Made by a program: the position numbers and the translations under genes. 64,000 nucleotides of DNA, taken from positions 39,864,792 through 39,928,791 of the forward strand of contig CM077821.1 of the NCBI GenBank assembly GCA_039720395.1. The letters run 5' to 3'. Shown piece by piece: positions 1 through 12,699 of this stretch. This DNA is from Liquidambar formosana. Taxonomy: Eukaryota > Streptophyta > Magnoliopsida > Saxifragales > Altingiaceae. The first letter of the stretch is position 1, and every line of letters begins with the position of its first letter. The notes under the pieces are model-generated. The model saw nothing but the letters and a program-made list of their open reading frames with translations, ran no database searches and was not told the DNA's origin.

Positions 1-420
1 TGCTTATCAATATTGTCATTCTGTTTAGTTATTTGTTTGTTTATTTCATTTACATCATTTATCTTGTGTGCCATATTCGTTTGATATACTTGTCGCATGA
101 ATAGGGTTGAGCTCAATCGAATATTTCTCATTAATTAAAGCCAACAAAGCACGTGTGGGGGCCGGATTCAGCCGGACGTTGTTGGTGCCTAACACCTTCC
201 CAACAACGTACCTTAACTCCGAACCTTGATTCTTTTGAGTCGACCCTTACTAGGGGTCAATCGGTTCCCGAAGCCAAATCGGGTGGCGACTCCCTCTCCG
301 CTCTAATCATCTATGGTTAGTGGCGTACTCTCGAGCCAGCGTGGTTAGGACACGACGCTCACAGGTAGGGGCTGCAAATTTTGATGGCACCTGCAAATAC
401 AACTCAAACTCAACATAAAG
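1..420. repeat. Degraded LTR-retrotransposon remnant (Ty3-like untranslated region)
   Basis: The stretch around 140-300, with an 'AAATCGGGTGGCGACTCC' core at about 274-291, resembles the non-coding tract near the primer-binding side of plant Ty3/gypsy elements. No reading frame for gag, protease or polymerase is visible and no LTR boundary could be placed. The assignment rests on motif memory only. Confidence 0.35.
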
Positions 421-2497
421 TTAGGAGGTTTGAGTTGACCTTAATTGTGTTCGAGTTGTAATCGTGTTAATCTGCCTAACCCAACTATTAAACAAGCCCT
501 GTTCCGGTTAAATGACTCGACCTGTCTAGCCCAATTTGACCTTTTATTATTCATCTTGTGTTGAGTCTGTTGACATGATTACAATCGGAAACCTAATTGA
601 CCCATGTTTGGTATGATTTGGCACCCGTCACTGAACTATGTGGTTAATGAAAATTCCTTTGCCAATTAAGAAGACATATATGTGCATTTCATAATAAATC
701 TTCAAGTTTGATAGTAGAAAAGCTAAAAGGTAACAGCGTGATGTAGTTATTCTAGCAGTTGGGAAACTCTATCCATTAGAGCTATCATCACTCTTGCTTC
801 TGAACAGAAAGGGAAAAAAAAAGAAGGGGTGGTGGGGAAGGAAAAAAATAAATAAAAGGAAAAGAAGAAGAAAACCCTAGTTGAATAGCCAACATTGTGC
901 TCCTGCTTAACTCTTCTTCTATTTTTCAAAGATTTTGGAGATTGAAACCCTAAAGATATTGATCTCTTCCTTCATGGAGATAAATCCTCCTGCTTGTCAT
1001 TTTGTGCTATGTCTCTAGGGCTATTTTTCTAAGTGACTTTTGACTGCTATACCATGTTTTCTTATCCAAATCTTGCAACCAAGGTCTATTCGATTGGATC
1101 CATGAATACCCTTTCCATGTATTCTGGTGATGTCATGTGAGAGTCAAGGAGGTAAGAGTATGGTTTTTGTGATTTCTTATGGTATGGTACCATGGCGACA
1201 TGATGATCCTTGATTATTCTGTAAGTTACACGTATTCACAGATCTGAAAAATTTACATCAATGAGTCTTAGTATTATTTCTTCTTGTTATTCTTCCCTTC
1301 TTTTTTTTTTGAAGGGAATAAACTTGTCTGTGTACTCATTATAGGGGAGCAGCTTTTTATTTTTTATTTTGCAGGGAGGGGGGGTGGTCAGAGGTTCAAA
1401 TTAATGTTATAGGGAGCTTAATGTACAAGTTCTCCAAAGTCCTAGCTACTTGTGAACTTTTATAAAAATTTGAAGAGATTTTGGCCATGATTTAATAAAA
1501 AATTGATAATTCAATTTTTCACAACTTATTTTAGAATTCAGACTTTTTCCTTTTGAATGAAATTCTACAAAATAATGCCAACGTTTCACGTTTGAATCTT
1601 TCAACAACGCAACCATTATTTTCTTAAACAATTTTTCAATATTCTTCAAATATCAACTGGTCTATAATTTGAATACCTATGGATAGAGTTCAATGGAATA
1701 ATAGGTCCCACCGCGAAGTTATGTTTAAGAAGTTAAAATGGTTGAAGATTTTGGGACTTTTGTCCTAACAAATCCCAAAATTGTTCAAAATGTTTTGACT
1801 ACTTTTTTAGCCAACAGGAAAAAAAATGAACGAATAAGACTTAAGTAGTCCCTAATAAAATAACTAAATAAGATTTGACAAAACCATTATCAAATATCTA
1901 TCAACTTGGACTCTATCATATTTAGTAAAATTATCAAAATGTATTTGAATATAGAGGATTTGTGAAAACTTCTAAATCTTGAGAGACTACATCCAAATAA
2001 GTTCGACCAAACCTTATTATAACATAGAGATCCCTCCCCCCGCCCTCTCCTCCACCCCCTCTTAGCCCTGGCGATGCTCCCACCTCTTTGAGCATACACA
2101 GTATACACTAAGGGCAGATCTCCATTATTTATACTGTTAATATAATCAGGAATGTAATGTCATCTTATACTAATTTATAAGCTTGATACATGTGTTTGAG
2201 TCATTATCCCAAGTTTCTTACAATCCCTTGGGCAACCCATTAATTGAGAAGGCCCTGATGTGGAACACAAAGGAAGTACTTAGCGTAATACTGTCTAAGA
2301 GTCCAGTCACCCATCAGTAATAACCAGCCTAGGGGCTTAGATTCTCACATAGGTATAAATTTAATGTTATTGGGTAAGTCTTGTTTAAGATTTATGTTGT
2401 GTCTGAGTTTGTCTATATGAAACTGCCTTCATACTTATCATTATTTTTTTTTTAGGCTGCCGTTTCTTAATTAGATTGGTATTTTTGCATTCTTCAG
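421..2497. other. No supported gene; AT-rich sequence, probably intron of the LETM1-like gene
   Basis: The short open frames here are low-complexity or shadow frames. The next sure exon starts at 2498 and is internal (phase 0, acceptor in front), so this stretch is probably intron of the gene that enters from the left. A short frame at about 761-808 (reading SIRAIITLASEQ) looks protein-like but has no usable donor, so it is not called. Confidence 0.4.
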
Positions 2498-5400
2498 GAT
2501 ATTAAATTCACCGTTGATAGTGCTACTTTAAGTGGTAAAGCTGGTGGGGCTCAGTTGGTCCAAATTCAGAAGAAACATGACATCATTGGAAAATCATTTG
2601 ACAAGCTAAAGGAAACAAGCACGGTATGAATATCTTACCATTCATCAATCAAAGGATGACCTATTGTATAAATAGTATATCTTGTAGGCCTGGTTTCCAA
2701 GTCATAAACTCTAATATCATTGCGGAGTGAAACCCACCACCTAACATGTTCTTTTAAGATGTCCTAGTTCAGAGTTCAATTTGATTGATTGGATGAGAGC
2801 TATGTTACATAGATTTAGTTGCAAGCGTCTTGTGCTATTGTGTGTCTTTAGTGTTAATTTTGTCAAAACTCAAAAATATTAGAATACGGGTGCACTGCTT
2901 AATCATTAAAGTGTGTATCTTTTTTTCCTTTATCACCATTGTGAATAATGAAGTGTATAGAGTCAAATAATATGCTAAAGACATGTACTTTCATTGACAT
3001 TAAAACATGTATGTGGAAGCAAATTAAGAAATGTACTGCATTTATAATTTTATTGGTATTGGAAGGAGGTTCGTTCCTACAGAAAAAGGGCTTTCCTAAA
3101 GTGGGTTGTTGCCTAAGGTGAGTCATTGCAAATTGGAATTCATTGCATTTGAAGAAATCAGCTTGGAGAAGTACTCTTTGTTTTTCCCTTATTAAAAAAA
3201 ATACTCTTTGTTTTTCAAAGCCTCATGGAGAAGGTGTTGCAGTTAAGGTGGACATTGCTAGCACTCCTTGTAGGTCTTCGAGAGGTCCACTATCTTAGAT
3301 TTGTCTTGACTTTTGGTTGGAAGAGACTTCTATTTTTATTTTGTGAGCTAAAACCAAGATGCTAGGGTCTTGGAGGTATATCTAATTCTCTAGGGAGATC
3401 ACTACACTCCTGCTTCTTCCTTGAATGTGGAGTTTTTAGTGGATTTCAAGAACAGCCTGGTCGATCTTTTGGTCAATTGGGAGCAAATTCCAGTCCAATG
3501 CTTTAGGGGGTTTTTATACCCTCCTTGTTTGTCTCTCTGTTTTTCTTCTCTCCTTACTTGTGTATTTTTGCCTCTCTTTGACTTCTCTAATAATTATTTT
3601 AAGGGATTGTCCTTATTCTATAGGTTTAATCTCTTATTGAAAAATATCTATTACTGAACTTGCAGTGAATAAAAACCTATATTCCCTTTTTTATCCAATG
3701 CCTTTGATGGATACTTGTCCAACGATAGCCATGTCGGACAAATATCCTTATACCCATTGATGGATGTGTTTCTAGGGGTGCAATATGGTTCATGTGGTTT
3801 GATTTCGCCTCAGTTAAGAATAAAACTGCGTACTTGTGGTTTCCATTTTTGTAACCCAAATTTAAACTAAATGCCGTATAAAAATATATAGTAGAGCTAA
3901 ACAAACCAAGGTTGTGGTTAGGCTGAATCTTGATTTTAGAGTTTTTCAAATTGAATCGTTTGGTTTTTGGTTTTTGGTTTGTAGTTTGTAGTTAATATTA
4001 AAAGTAACTAGTAACAACTAACAACCAATAAAGGATATAGTTAAAAGTGAGCAAAGTTGACTAGAGCAATATGGGTGGCTCTGTGGTTAAAATAAATCAT
4101 TATAGGCCCCTTCTATAAAAAAAACTGGTCGAGTGTTTTCACTCTCCTACCACCATGGGACTGCTACTGGGGAGGTCTTCCTTTAGTAATTCTTGATTAA
4201 CTGAAGAGGGAATGCTCAAAACTTAATCTTTAATAAAAGAGGTTGTTGCCTTGGCTGAGGGCTATCTGTTGACAGGGCAAAAATTAAAATATAATTTTTA
4301 ATGGGAATGTTTCTTGGGTTGGCTGGGTTTTTTAACCCAACGACCAATGCTAGAGTCAAACCTAGCCTGGCATCAATATGGGACAAACTGAGGTGCTTTA
4401 AAATTGAGTTTTCAGTTATTTAGTTAGCTGTTGGTGCAGAACTGAGTGGCACTTGTATATGTGATTGATTTCTGAACTAAAAAGGATGGACACGGACACA
4501 GGACACATTGGTGATACAATAGGGACACACCGATGTAGCAAATCCTTAAAACCTTGGATATGGCACAACAACAACATGACATTAATAAAATATATAATTT
4601 TTATACATACAATTATATTATATCATCTGGCATCATATAAATCATTAAAAAAAGCATCCCTTTGTATTGTTTTTTGAAATTCTAATTGAGTCGTCCACAA
4701 AAAATATAGGACAAAAAAGACAAGAAGAATAAGTAGGAGGTGAAGAGGGAGGTTTCATCTTGGAGTTGTGTGTGCTGGAGGAGTGTCATGTTCAACACTG
4801 CCACTGTACCTCCAGGAAGTGTCTGTGTTTTGTAGTTTCTGAATTGCTATGTGGCATTGGACATGTATGACCTTTGGAATTTGACGAGAGTATGGTGTTG
4901 GATTAGGCAACTTCAAAAGATTCAATTTTATGGAAACATAATTTATTTTATTGCAAAATTGGGCTTAAAAAATATATTATATCAATTATGCTATGTTCTG
5001 TATAGCATATCATGAAGCAAAAACTTAATGAGCTTTAATGAAGTTACCACTTACTACAGAAATATTCGTCAACATGTAATCTAGAAAAAATAAGCAAGGA
5101 GTTTGTACCACAACTTATGGTATGTTGGTGACGGGTGTCTATCACTGTTTTGAGACATATGTGATATTCACTCTTTACAAAGTGTCCATGCAGCATTGGT
5201 GAGTAAATTTTCTTTAGCTTGTGTGAGTTGTGTTTTTACTTGCCAATGGTTATGAGTTCTGACCTTAGATAGTCTCTCTTTAGTGGATATAGTACTACCC
5301 ATATGAAAAGATTGCTTCAGGATGGTTGGTATCAGCATATTGTTCAATATTTGAATTTTCAGTTCTCAGATGTTTTCATAAATTCAGCATGCCTTTCTTA

Positions 5401-8400
5401 TTGGGTGATGCACCAAATCAATTGACTACAATGTGGGTGATGCATTAACATGATTAGATGAAAAAAAATGAATATATATACACGTCTATGTAATGTATAA
5501 GCTTTCCTAATGGGGTTAGGGATTCATACAATAGCATGGCAAATTGGGGGAACTGGGATGCCATCTAGTGCGCACGTGCTGGAAACACGACAACTAATTA
5601 TTATTATTATTATACCAAATGAGAACTCACAACAAAATAGAGAAACTCCATATGTAAGATACAACAGCATGGAAAATTGGGGAACTGGGATTTCCTATCT
5701 CTTGCACATGTGCTGGAAATACTGCTACTCTGCAACTACCCATGGGATATTATTTAATGATTTTTTGACAGGCTAATTTGTGGAACTTTTATGGTACTTA
5801 TTTCTTAGAAACTTCTGTTGCCTAAGAGATTGGATTGGCATACCTCCTCCCACAAGACTCATGCCTCTTCGTCAATTAGTGGAAACATCTACTCATGGTT
5901 TCTTGAAGTTGCAATTTGATGATTGCTCTTTGGGCCCTCCTAGGCCATGTGGTATTTGGTTGCACTTGCAGAGATAATCATGGAACTTTTATGATGTCTA
6001 GATCTGAGAAAAAGGGGGAGAGAGAGAGAGAGAGAGATTCCACTGGAGCTGACCTTTCCGGTGCTTCTTCAAGGTCTTGAGAGTTGAGAAATGCATTTTT
6101 AGGCGCTTTACTAATATAGGTATTGTTGGTACAGATGACGTCAAATGAGATTGTCAAGGAAATCCTGGCCCTTAGGGCCTCCATCACATCTGTATGAAGA
6201 TTATTGTTTTTCCTTCTCTTTCAGTTAACGCCTTCCGCCGGGTTGCTAGGGAAGCAAACAATGATGTGGTTATATGCTTTCCAGAAGGGCTGCTGGTACC
6301 ATGGAGATTTTTGTTGACACCACTTGACCAAGTCATAGGCACCACTTGGCTGTTGTAGGAGCTTTGGATTAGTTGTTGTATTTCTTCTTCTTTGTCTTCT
6401 CTCTCCTTGTTTCTTATTTTTCTTTTCCTCATTTCCAGAAGAGATCTCCTCCTCCCTCTGTATTTTCTATTTCTGTGCTGTGTAATATCATTTCATTTCT
6501 TATCACCTAAAAAAAAAAAAAGAAAAAAAAAAAGAAAGGTCCATCATCTAGAATCTGGTTGTTGCAGATATGTTCAAATTCATGTGATCATCCTAACCTT
6601 TTCTCATCATCATGTAGATCTTGTAAGTGGGTCTTATTCATTTTTCTGCTCACTACTCATAAGCTAAATTCTCTAGATGAAAGGATCTTGAGAACACAAT
6701 ACTGCATGCATTCAAACACACTCGTGAAACACATGTATGCACAAAATCATGAAGAATTTCAGAGAATATTGACTTTACACACTGATGTTTGTAATTAATG
6801 CATGGATTTATATCTCAATATAAGAAACTTTTTCTATTTCTTTCCTTAGACTGCCAATGTCTTGGTGATTATATCTTGGTCATGAATAAGCAGGATGTTT
6901 GGCAAGGCACTCAGCTTCTAGCAATTGATGTTGCTGCTGCTTTGGGGTTGCTTAGAAGGGTCCTAATAGGAGATGAATTGACAGAGAAAGAAAAGAAAGC
7001 TCTCCAGAGAACCCTGACTGACTTAGCATCAGTTGTTCCCATCGGTGTTCTCATGCTCCTTCCTGTGAGTTTAATATAATATTATTCTCTTATTGGTCGT
7101 CTGTCTTTCTTTTCTTTTTTCTTCACCCTTAATAAATGCTATACATCATGACTCCTCATCTCGACTGACCTAGCTTCATAAAAAAATGCCCTTTCATTTC
7201 AAAAACAAACTGACCATCTTTGTCCGACTAGTTTTAAAAGTGCACTTGCCATGTCAATTAGAGTAGGGAGTTAGGACAACTTAGTCATGAAGAATACCAG
7301 TTTTCTTAATGTTAATGTTATTATAGAAGTTTATTGTCATATAACCATACCATGTGTATTTATCTTTACCATTATGCTGTTTTTGTACATCATCATTGCA
7401 CTTATCTTTACCATTATGTTGTTTTTGTACATCATCATTTTATTATTCCTCAGCATTATGAGTGGAGCATCTCCTGAGTCCAAAAAACGTTATCATATTT
7501 TCCTCCAACAATTGGCTCATAGATCAACTTTTTTGATTGAATGCTTCAACACCAACATTGGTGCACTATATGTTAGGAATGACCGATGTAATTTCTAGAT
7601 TTGGTTCATCGAAGAGCAACGTTACCCCTCGAATCTTCTGCGTGATTCTGTGGTTATACAAGTTATTGCCTCCATCAGGGACACTTAAAAGTATGTTCCT
7701 CTCATATTAAGTCATTATGCAGTCAAAAAAAGGAAGCCTCCATTTGAAGATTGATATCAAGCCCAGGTTTCTTGTTTGCTGGCTGTGAAGGCATTCATTT
7801 GCAGACTTGGTGCTATATTTGGTGCTTGGTGCCTGTGCCAATGTGTGAGACATTATTGATGCCTGTTATATGCTGCTACCTGTGCGTGCTTGTTTAATAT
7901 GTTCCCCCAAATTGATCTCCCCAGTTAGGGGATCTCTGATCCCCAAATCTGGCGACTAGATGAAACAACCTGATTAATAAATTTGCATTCGTTTACAAGG
8001 TCAATATGGGCAGTAAACCAGGCCTAGGCAAGCTCAATAGGAAATGGTCACTGGTCACAGTGGAGTTTGATAGGTCTGGGAATATGGGCTAATGAAGAAA
8101 AGTTTCTGAGGTTGGGGGGCTTTTATTATGCTTAAATTCTTACCACACTTGGTTCTCTATGATGCCTTCTACAATTGGCTTGGCCCAACTAATTGCTGCT
8201 GGCCAGGTGGAAATTGTCAATTTTTGGGTGCTTAAAATCATCCACTATTGGAAGAGGAGCAGGAGGGAGAAGAAGAGGAAGAGACCATCCATCTGTCTGT
8301 TTTTGCATGAAATTTTTATTAAAATATCTACATTTAACAAATCTTGTATCCATTCTTTCTTTATATATAAATACAGTTTACATGACCAGAAGAAACATTA

Positions 8401-8735
8401 TCTGTATGTTGTTTCTCTCAGCACTTAACCAATTGTGTCCTAATGTCTAAACTGTAACTAATGTCATACAGGTTACTGCAGTTGGGCATGCTGCCATGTT
8501 GGCTGCTATTCAAAGATATGTACCATCTCTGGTGTGTAGCTTCTGACCCTGACAGTTTGTTCAAATTGTTCAAGATGCCAGACCTGTATATATCAGTCTC
8601 CAATAATTTTTTGTTTGGCAGATACCCTCCACGTATGGACCAGAAAGGCTGGATCTTTTGAGGCAGCTGGAGAAAGTGAAGGAAATGGAAGCCAGTGAAG
8701 TAAACCCCGATGAAAATGCAGAGGAATTAGCCTGA
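2498..8735 (+). CDS. LETM1-like membrane protein, 3' end only (exons 2498-2623, 6894-7064, 8472-8531, 8622-8735)
   Basis: Four exons join in phase 0 and give the last 156 residues; the start lies left of the window. The junctions are clean: donors GTATGA at 2624, GTGAGT at 7065 and GTGTGT at 8532; acceptors end at 2497, 6893, 8471 and 8621. The translated tail contains LLRRVLIGDELTEKEKKAL, then a hydrophobic stretch with VVPIGVLMLLPVTAVGHAAM, then RYVPSLIPSTYGPERLDLL and an acidic end. This matches the LETM1 fold (a membrane segment with LLP..G, then a ribosome-binding-like region) and in particular the plant proteins At3g11560/At5g06220. LETM1 proteins act in organelle inner membranes in cation/proton exchange and ribosome contact; for this plant subgroup the substrate is not established. 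The 2498-2623 exon (DIKFTVDSATLSGKAGGAQL...) is assigned by splice phase and position rather than by a motif I know. The intron at 2624-6893 is enlarged by a LINE relic. Confidence 0.82.
3172..3216. mobile_element. Micro-retroposon: 15-bp A-tailed insert between 15-bp direct repeats
   Basis: TACTCTTTGTTTTTC occurs at 3172-3186 and again at 3202-3216. Between the copies is CCTTATTAAAAAAAA. This is the layout expected from target-primed reverse transcription of an extremely 5'-truncated retroposon: a target duplication around a short 3' tail with poly(A). Polymerase slippage is the alternative. Confidence 0.5.
5780..6537 (+). mobile_element. LINE 3' relic with RNase H-like domain and poly(A) tail
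   Basis: Broken frames on the + strand align to the RNase H domain that ends plant L1-type LINE polyproteins. GFLKLQFDDCSLGPPRPCG, at about 5898-5960, is the strand-1 region (usual form: KLNFDG.S.GNPGPAG). TSNEIVKEILALRAS is at about 6137-6180. FRRVAREANN, at about 6229-6260, is the usual .VAREAN...D.LAK region. The frames are interrupted by stops and a (GA)n run at 6018-6037. The sequence ends in A13-G-A11-G-AAA at 6509-6537, a decayed poly(A) tail. It sits in the sense direction in an intron of the LETM1-like gene. No upstream target duplication was found, so the 5' boundary is approximate. Confidence 0.65.
7360..7440. repeat. Two tandem copies of a 42-bp unit
   Basis: The unit starting TTATCTTTACCATTATG begins at 7360 and again at 7402 with one mismatch over 38 bases. 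It is intronic, between LETM1-like exons 6894-7064 and 8472-8531. Confidence 0.7.
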
Positions 8736-8766
8736 GTTGAAACAGCCTAGATGTACAGCCCTCAAA

Positions 8767-8772
8767 AATAAA
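8767..8772 (+). terminator. Poly(A) signal of the LETM1-like gene
   Basis: AATAAA lies 32 bp after the LETM1-like stop codon (8733-8735) and about 65 bp before the stop codon of the opposing TBL gene (8838-8840). It is the only canonical hexamer in the 102-bp gap between the two stops. Confidence 0.5.
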
Positions 8773-8837
8773 ATCATTTTTTTTAAGGTAACCTGTGTTA
8801 TTTTCATTCCCTTCTATACTATACATCTGTAAAAAAT

Positions 8838-11800
8838 TCATTTGATTCTATACCCCTTTGACAGAAGCTGAGCATAGAGAAGTTCATTCCACGTATCTGG
8901 CACGCCAGGTAGGCACCAATGGCTGCAGTCCTGTGGGAAGGGAACCGGAGTGCCTGGCTCACGATGGAGTGAAGGGTGACCATCATTCCTGAACTCTGTC
9001 AGATATGTAATGTTTAAGAACTGAACCTTTCTGTTTGTATAATCCATCTGTTTAATAACATCGGAAATGTACAAATTATTCAATGGCTCATCTTCCAGCT
9101 TTGTGTAGTTTGTTTCTGGTGCCGTATTGATGTCACACTGACCCCCTTCATTCCATGTCCCATTTCTGCAATTTCACATGTTAAAAACACTAACTTAGAA
9201 AACAGCATCCAATATGGCCCCACTTTTTTCAGGTGTGGGAACTTCCACTAATTAAATTGGTCAAGGTTCCTATGATTTTTACTTTAAATAAAAAAAATAA
9301 AAAAATGTTTGGTTAGAGCTTAGTTCAACTGGAACTACAATCATCCCTAGAATTTTCTGTCTTCTGAACATCATTTAAGCATACTTGCCTGTAATGCACG
9401 GGGGAATAGCTGCGAAAGAAGATATGACTCCTTTCAGGATCTAAATTCTCAATTGCCCATGACTTCCACGTCTGTAGAGACCTCCTAAATGCTTCCATAA
9501 CATCCATCGTCATATTCACAGTTTCTCCCTCCTGGAAATAGCAGCTCCTGAAAACACCAAATGCAAGTTGAAGTGAACCTTTCCCTTTGCCAAATTCAGC
9601 TTAGATGATTCTTAATATTCACACCAAAAAAACGAAAAAACCCAGAGAAAGTAATTCAGATAGACGGCCAATATAGAGGGAGAAAAAGAAAGATATCGTA
9701 CATCTTGACAGTTTTCTCTTTGTTCCACCAGTGGCCAGCATTGAAAACAAGAACATCAGCTCCGACCCACTGCCTGGAGTACCAGTGCAGCTTGTCAACC
9801 TTGACAGTGGTTTGGATCTGATTTGATGAATTCTTTGGTGGGCGGCCGATGATAACCAGGAAAGGCGCCCGGTAGTACTGAATGGTGAGGTTGTACTCAT
9901 GGAACCGGAAAGAGAGAGATCCCCTGTGTTTAGTTATGGGGTTTCCATTTTCTTCATATATGGTAGACTCGTTAGAAACTGCTTGTGCAAGCATGCATAT
10001 CAAAGACTCCCATTGGTTTCTCCCGATAGAATCACCGGCAAACACTATCCGTCCGTTCCGACTCCTTTCCAAAAACTCACTTGCATTGAATCTGGAATTT
10101 GGAGGGGAAAAAGAAAGGGAAAAAGAAAATTTAAAAGACATCAGTATGAAAATCAGAAGAAGAAATTATCTGAGGTTACTGAGTTGTTTAATTTTACAGG
10201 AGGTTATGAGAAGTGGCTTTCACGAGTTAGTGTTAGAGACTCGGTCTACTTTTACCAAGTCCTTGGGCTAGAATAGAGATTGACTGTTGCACCACAACAG
10301 GTGGTGGTTCGTGCTAGATGTGCCATGAAAACTAGTGGTTTAATCTCATGCACCACTGGTAGTCGAACAACAACGTAGCACGCGAAACAGAAGACCTCAA
10401 TTATGAGAAAGGGGAATAAAAAAAGGAAAGAAGAAGAAGGCTCAGTAGTCATAATCCACCAGGCCACCATGTATTCTCCCTTAAACAATCATTGGGTGAA
10501 AAGGTTCAAGAAGTCTCTCAAGAGGCAAGAGCACCATGTCCAAACACTAAAAGACGAAGCCATACTTAGAATGAATGTAATTTATTGTTTAGTCAACCGT
10601 AGAAAAATGGGCAACAACGTAAGACTTTGGACCCATTCATGACACTCTTCCTGCCCCAGCTGTTGTCTATTGAATTCCGATTGGATTGAGAGATTTTTCA
10701 AACCTATGCTGTTTTTGGAATAAAATATTTAGGTTGAGCTAGTATGATAAATTGTTATTATAAAAAGTAATGATAGGACACCATTACCATATGTTCTATC
10801 TACGAAAAGCGATGATGACCGGATTGTCATATATGAGAAGACACATGGTAGGCCCGGAAATTTTCAGCTCAAAATACCAATCCCTCCAATTATGCATCCT
10901 CAGCAGAAATGGCATAAACCTCCTAAGCAACAGTTGTAGCTATACAAACTCTGATATGTGCGCTGTTATATATATTTATATTTATAATATATATGTGGTC
11001 ATCAGATAAACAAGGAATAAGAAACCACCCAAAAATTTAATAGAGAAAAAAACATGTCAACGCATCACTACTGGTGCGGAAAATTATTAGGAAAGTCTTA
11101 AATTAGAGGATTAAAATATTCTAGTGCCTAAATTCTCATAATTGAAGTTCTAACTTCGGAAAGTTGGAACTAATGCAAATAAGACCACCGCCCACTTTGC
11201 ATTGGTCAATGCCTAAAAATGACAATACATGGTTGGTTCATTAGGATTCAAAATTGGGATCGGAGTCTCTGCTTCTTAAGACGTGGGTACCAAATTAAAT
11301 CACTATTAACCCCCCAATGTGATTAAACTACCCATAAGTTTGAAGAGTGTCCTTTGCAAGAAAGTACGAAAGAGAACTACCGGAGGAACCATCAAAATTG
11401 GTTGGTATAGAATTTATTTGCCAGTCTTGGGTATTCTTGTAATGATTATTATATTTGGAAAAATAATTTTCTTAGGACTCTTTAGTAAATTTGATGGCCT
11501 ATAAATGGAAGCAATAGCAATGATGAACGATACTGATTAGAAATACATGTACTGAAGGAGATGCCAATCTGATTATTGGAAGCTGTGGTAATAGTAGAGG
11601 AAAAATGTAGTATAAATAATTAGGGAAAGAAACATGGAAATAAAAATGAATCACATATTTAGAGGAGGCAATAAATTAGAGGCAGAAGATTTCATTGCAA
11701 ATTTGAATCATCATCTAAAGGAAACTAAGGTTGTTTGGACTGAAGATTTAGGGAAGATTATAATGGTAGGGCATAGCCTTGTTTGAAATGTGGTTCAATT

Positions 11801-12563
11801 TTTAAATCTTTGCACCAAAAAAAAAATAAATAAATAAATTAAATAAAATCTTAACAAAAAATGAAAAAGAAAGAAAGAGGGTTAAAAACTTCTTGTTGAC
11901 ACCTTCCCCCACCCATGTATCCCCCCACCAAAAAAATGAAAAAAAAGAGAGAAGAATAAAGTAAAAAGTAAAGAACTAAAGAAGCAAAGGCAAAAATGAA
12001 ATGAATAACTACCAAAGAATTGGAACTTTAGAAGTCTTGTTATCTCAATCTTAAAAGTGCTTTAGATTTCAAAATCTCTCATTGGGTTAAATAAAATAAT
12101 CCCCCAAGAAATACAACCATGCAAAAAAATAAAAATAGATATTCAAGAACTCCACGACAAAGTCATGCGGCCGGTCATACCTTGGAAGATCACAGCCGTC
12201 TGGTTGCCATCGCCACTTGAGATAATCATCGTCTTTTCGTCCATTTTGATGGCATCGAAAACCCGGGTCAAGAAACGGACACTTCTCGGTGTAGAATCGA
12301 AGCGGGTAACTCTCGTCCCAAACCCATCGACCTCTCGAATAATCACAGGCATCGGCTGCTAATGATTGTGTTTGGTTGTTTGATAAAACCTGGGTAAAGA
12401 AACCTATGCGTAGAAGAGACTGTGGATGAAGAGGGCATAGAAAATTCAAGAAGATGATAGAAGATATCAAGAGAAGAAGAAAATAGAAGGCGTAGGTCAG
12501 TTCTCTCTTGATGATGAAGGGAAAGAGAAGTTGATGCTTTTGGGATACGGGTTGATGATCCAT
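8838..12563 (-). CDS. Trichome birefringence-like (DUF231/PC-esterase) protein, TBL8/TBL9 type; exons 12563-12181, 10091-9702, 9547-9389, 9165-8838
   Basis: The four exons give 419 residues, normal for the family. Residues 1-21 are cytosolic. A single hydrophobic segment at about 22-43 ([19 protein letters not shown]) makes a type II Golgi membrane anchor. The TBL domain starts at about residue 73 with [21 protein letters not shown] and [13 protein letters not shown]. The esterase block has the GDS motif at about 146-148 ([14 protein letters not shown]) and the C-terminal DxxH motif at about 390-393 (DCSHWCLPG), so both catalytic blocks are present. TBL proteins acetylate cell-wall polysaccharides (xylan, mannan, pectin) in the Golgi; the substrate of the TBL8/9 branch is not known to me. 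The start is the first ATG of the anchor-bearing frame. Introns 1 and 2 are GT-AG. Intron 3 uses a GC donor (AG|GCAAGT at 9389/9388), forced by the arginine codon of VHYR-NGTW. The gene is convergent with the LETM1-like gene. Confidence 0.95.
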
Positions 12564-12644
12564 GAGAAGAGGAAGAAGAAGGGGTTTTATTTTTGAAGGG
12601 TTCTTGTGGATTTTCCTGCGAAGAAGAGAGAGAGAGATTTGAGG

Positions 12645-12658
12645 CTATTATATAGTAG
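12645..12658 (-). promoter_or_regulatory. Putative TATA box of the TBL gene
   Basis: On the minus strand CTACTATATAATAG lies about 82-95 bp upstream of the TBL start codon. That leaves room for a 5' leader of roughly 50 bases, which contains a short CT run at 12624-12637. The spacing is typical for a plant core promoter. Confidence 0.45.
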
Positions 12659-12699
12659 AAAGATGCATATGCAAGGGGTTGGTTTTGCATGCTTGAATG

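Noticed and set aside
761..808. A possible LETM1-like exon reading SIRAIITLASEQ
   Set aside because: There is no donor site and low-complexity A-rich sequence follows.
6134..6190. An apparent 57-bp phase-0 exon (MTSNEIVKEILALRASITS) with AG and GT at its borders in the LETM1-like gene
   Set aside because: Its protein fits the LINE RNase H domain and it lies between two other RNase H fragments of the same relic.
7065..7096. Read-through stop after the LETM1-like exon as a true gene end
   Set aside because: The GTGAGT donor and the perfect continuation VTAVGHAAMLAAIQ at 8472 show that it is intron.
9882..10276. Two overlapping + strand frames of about 125 codons
   Set aside because: They are antisense to TBL exon 2, which has clear GDS-domain homology.
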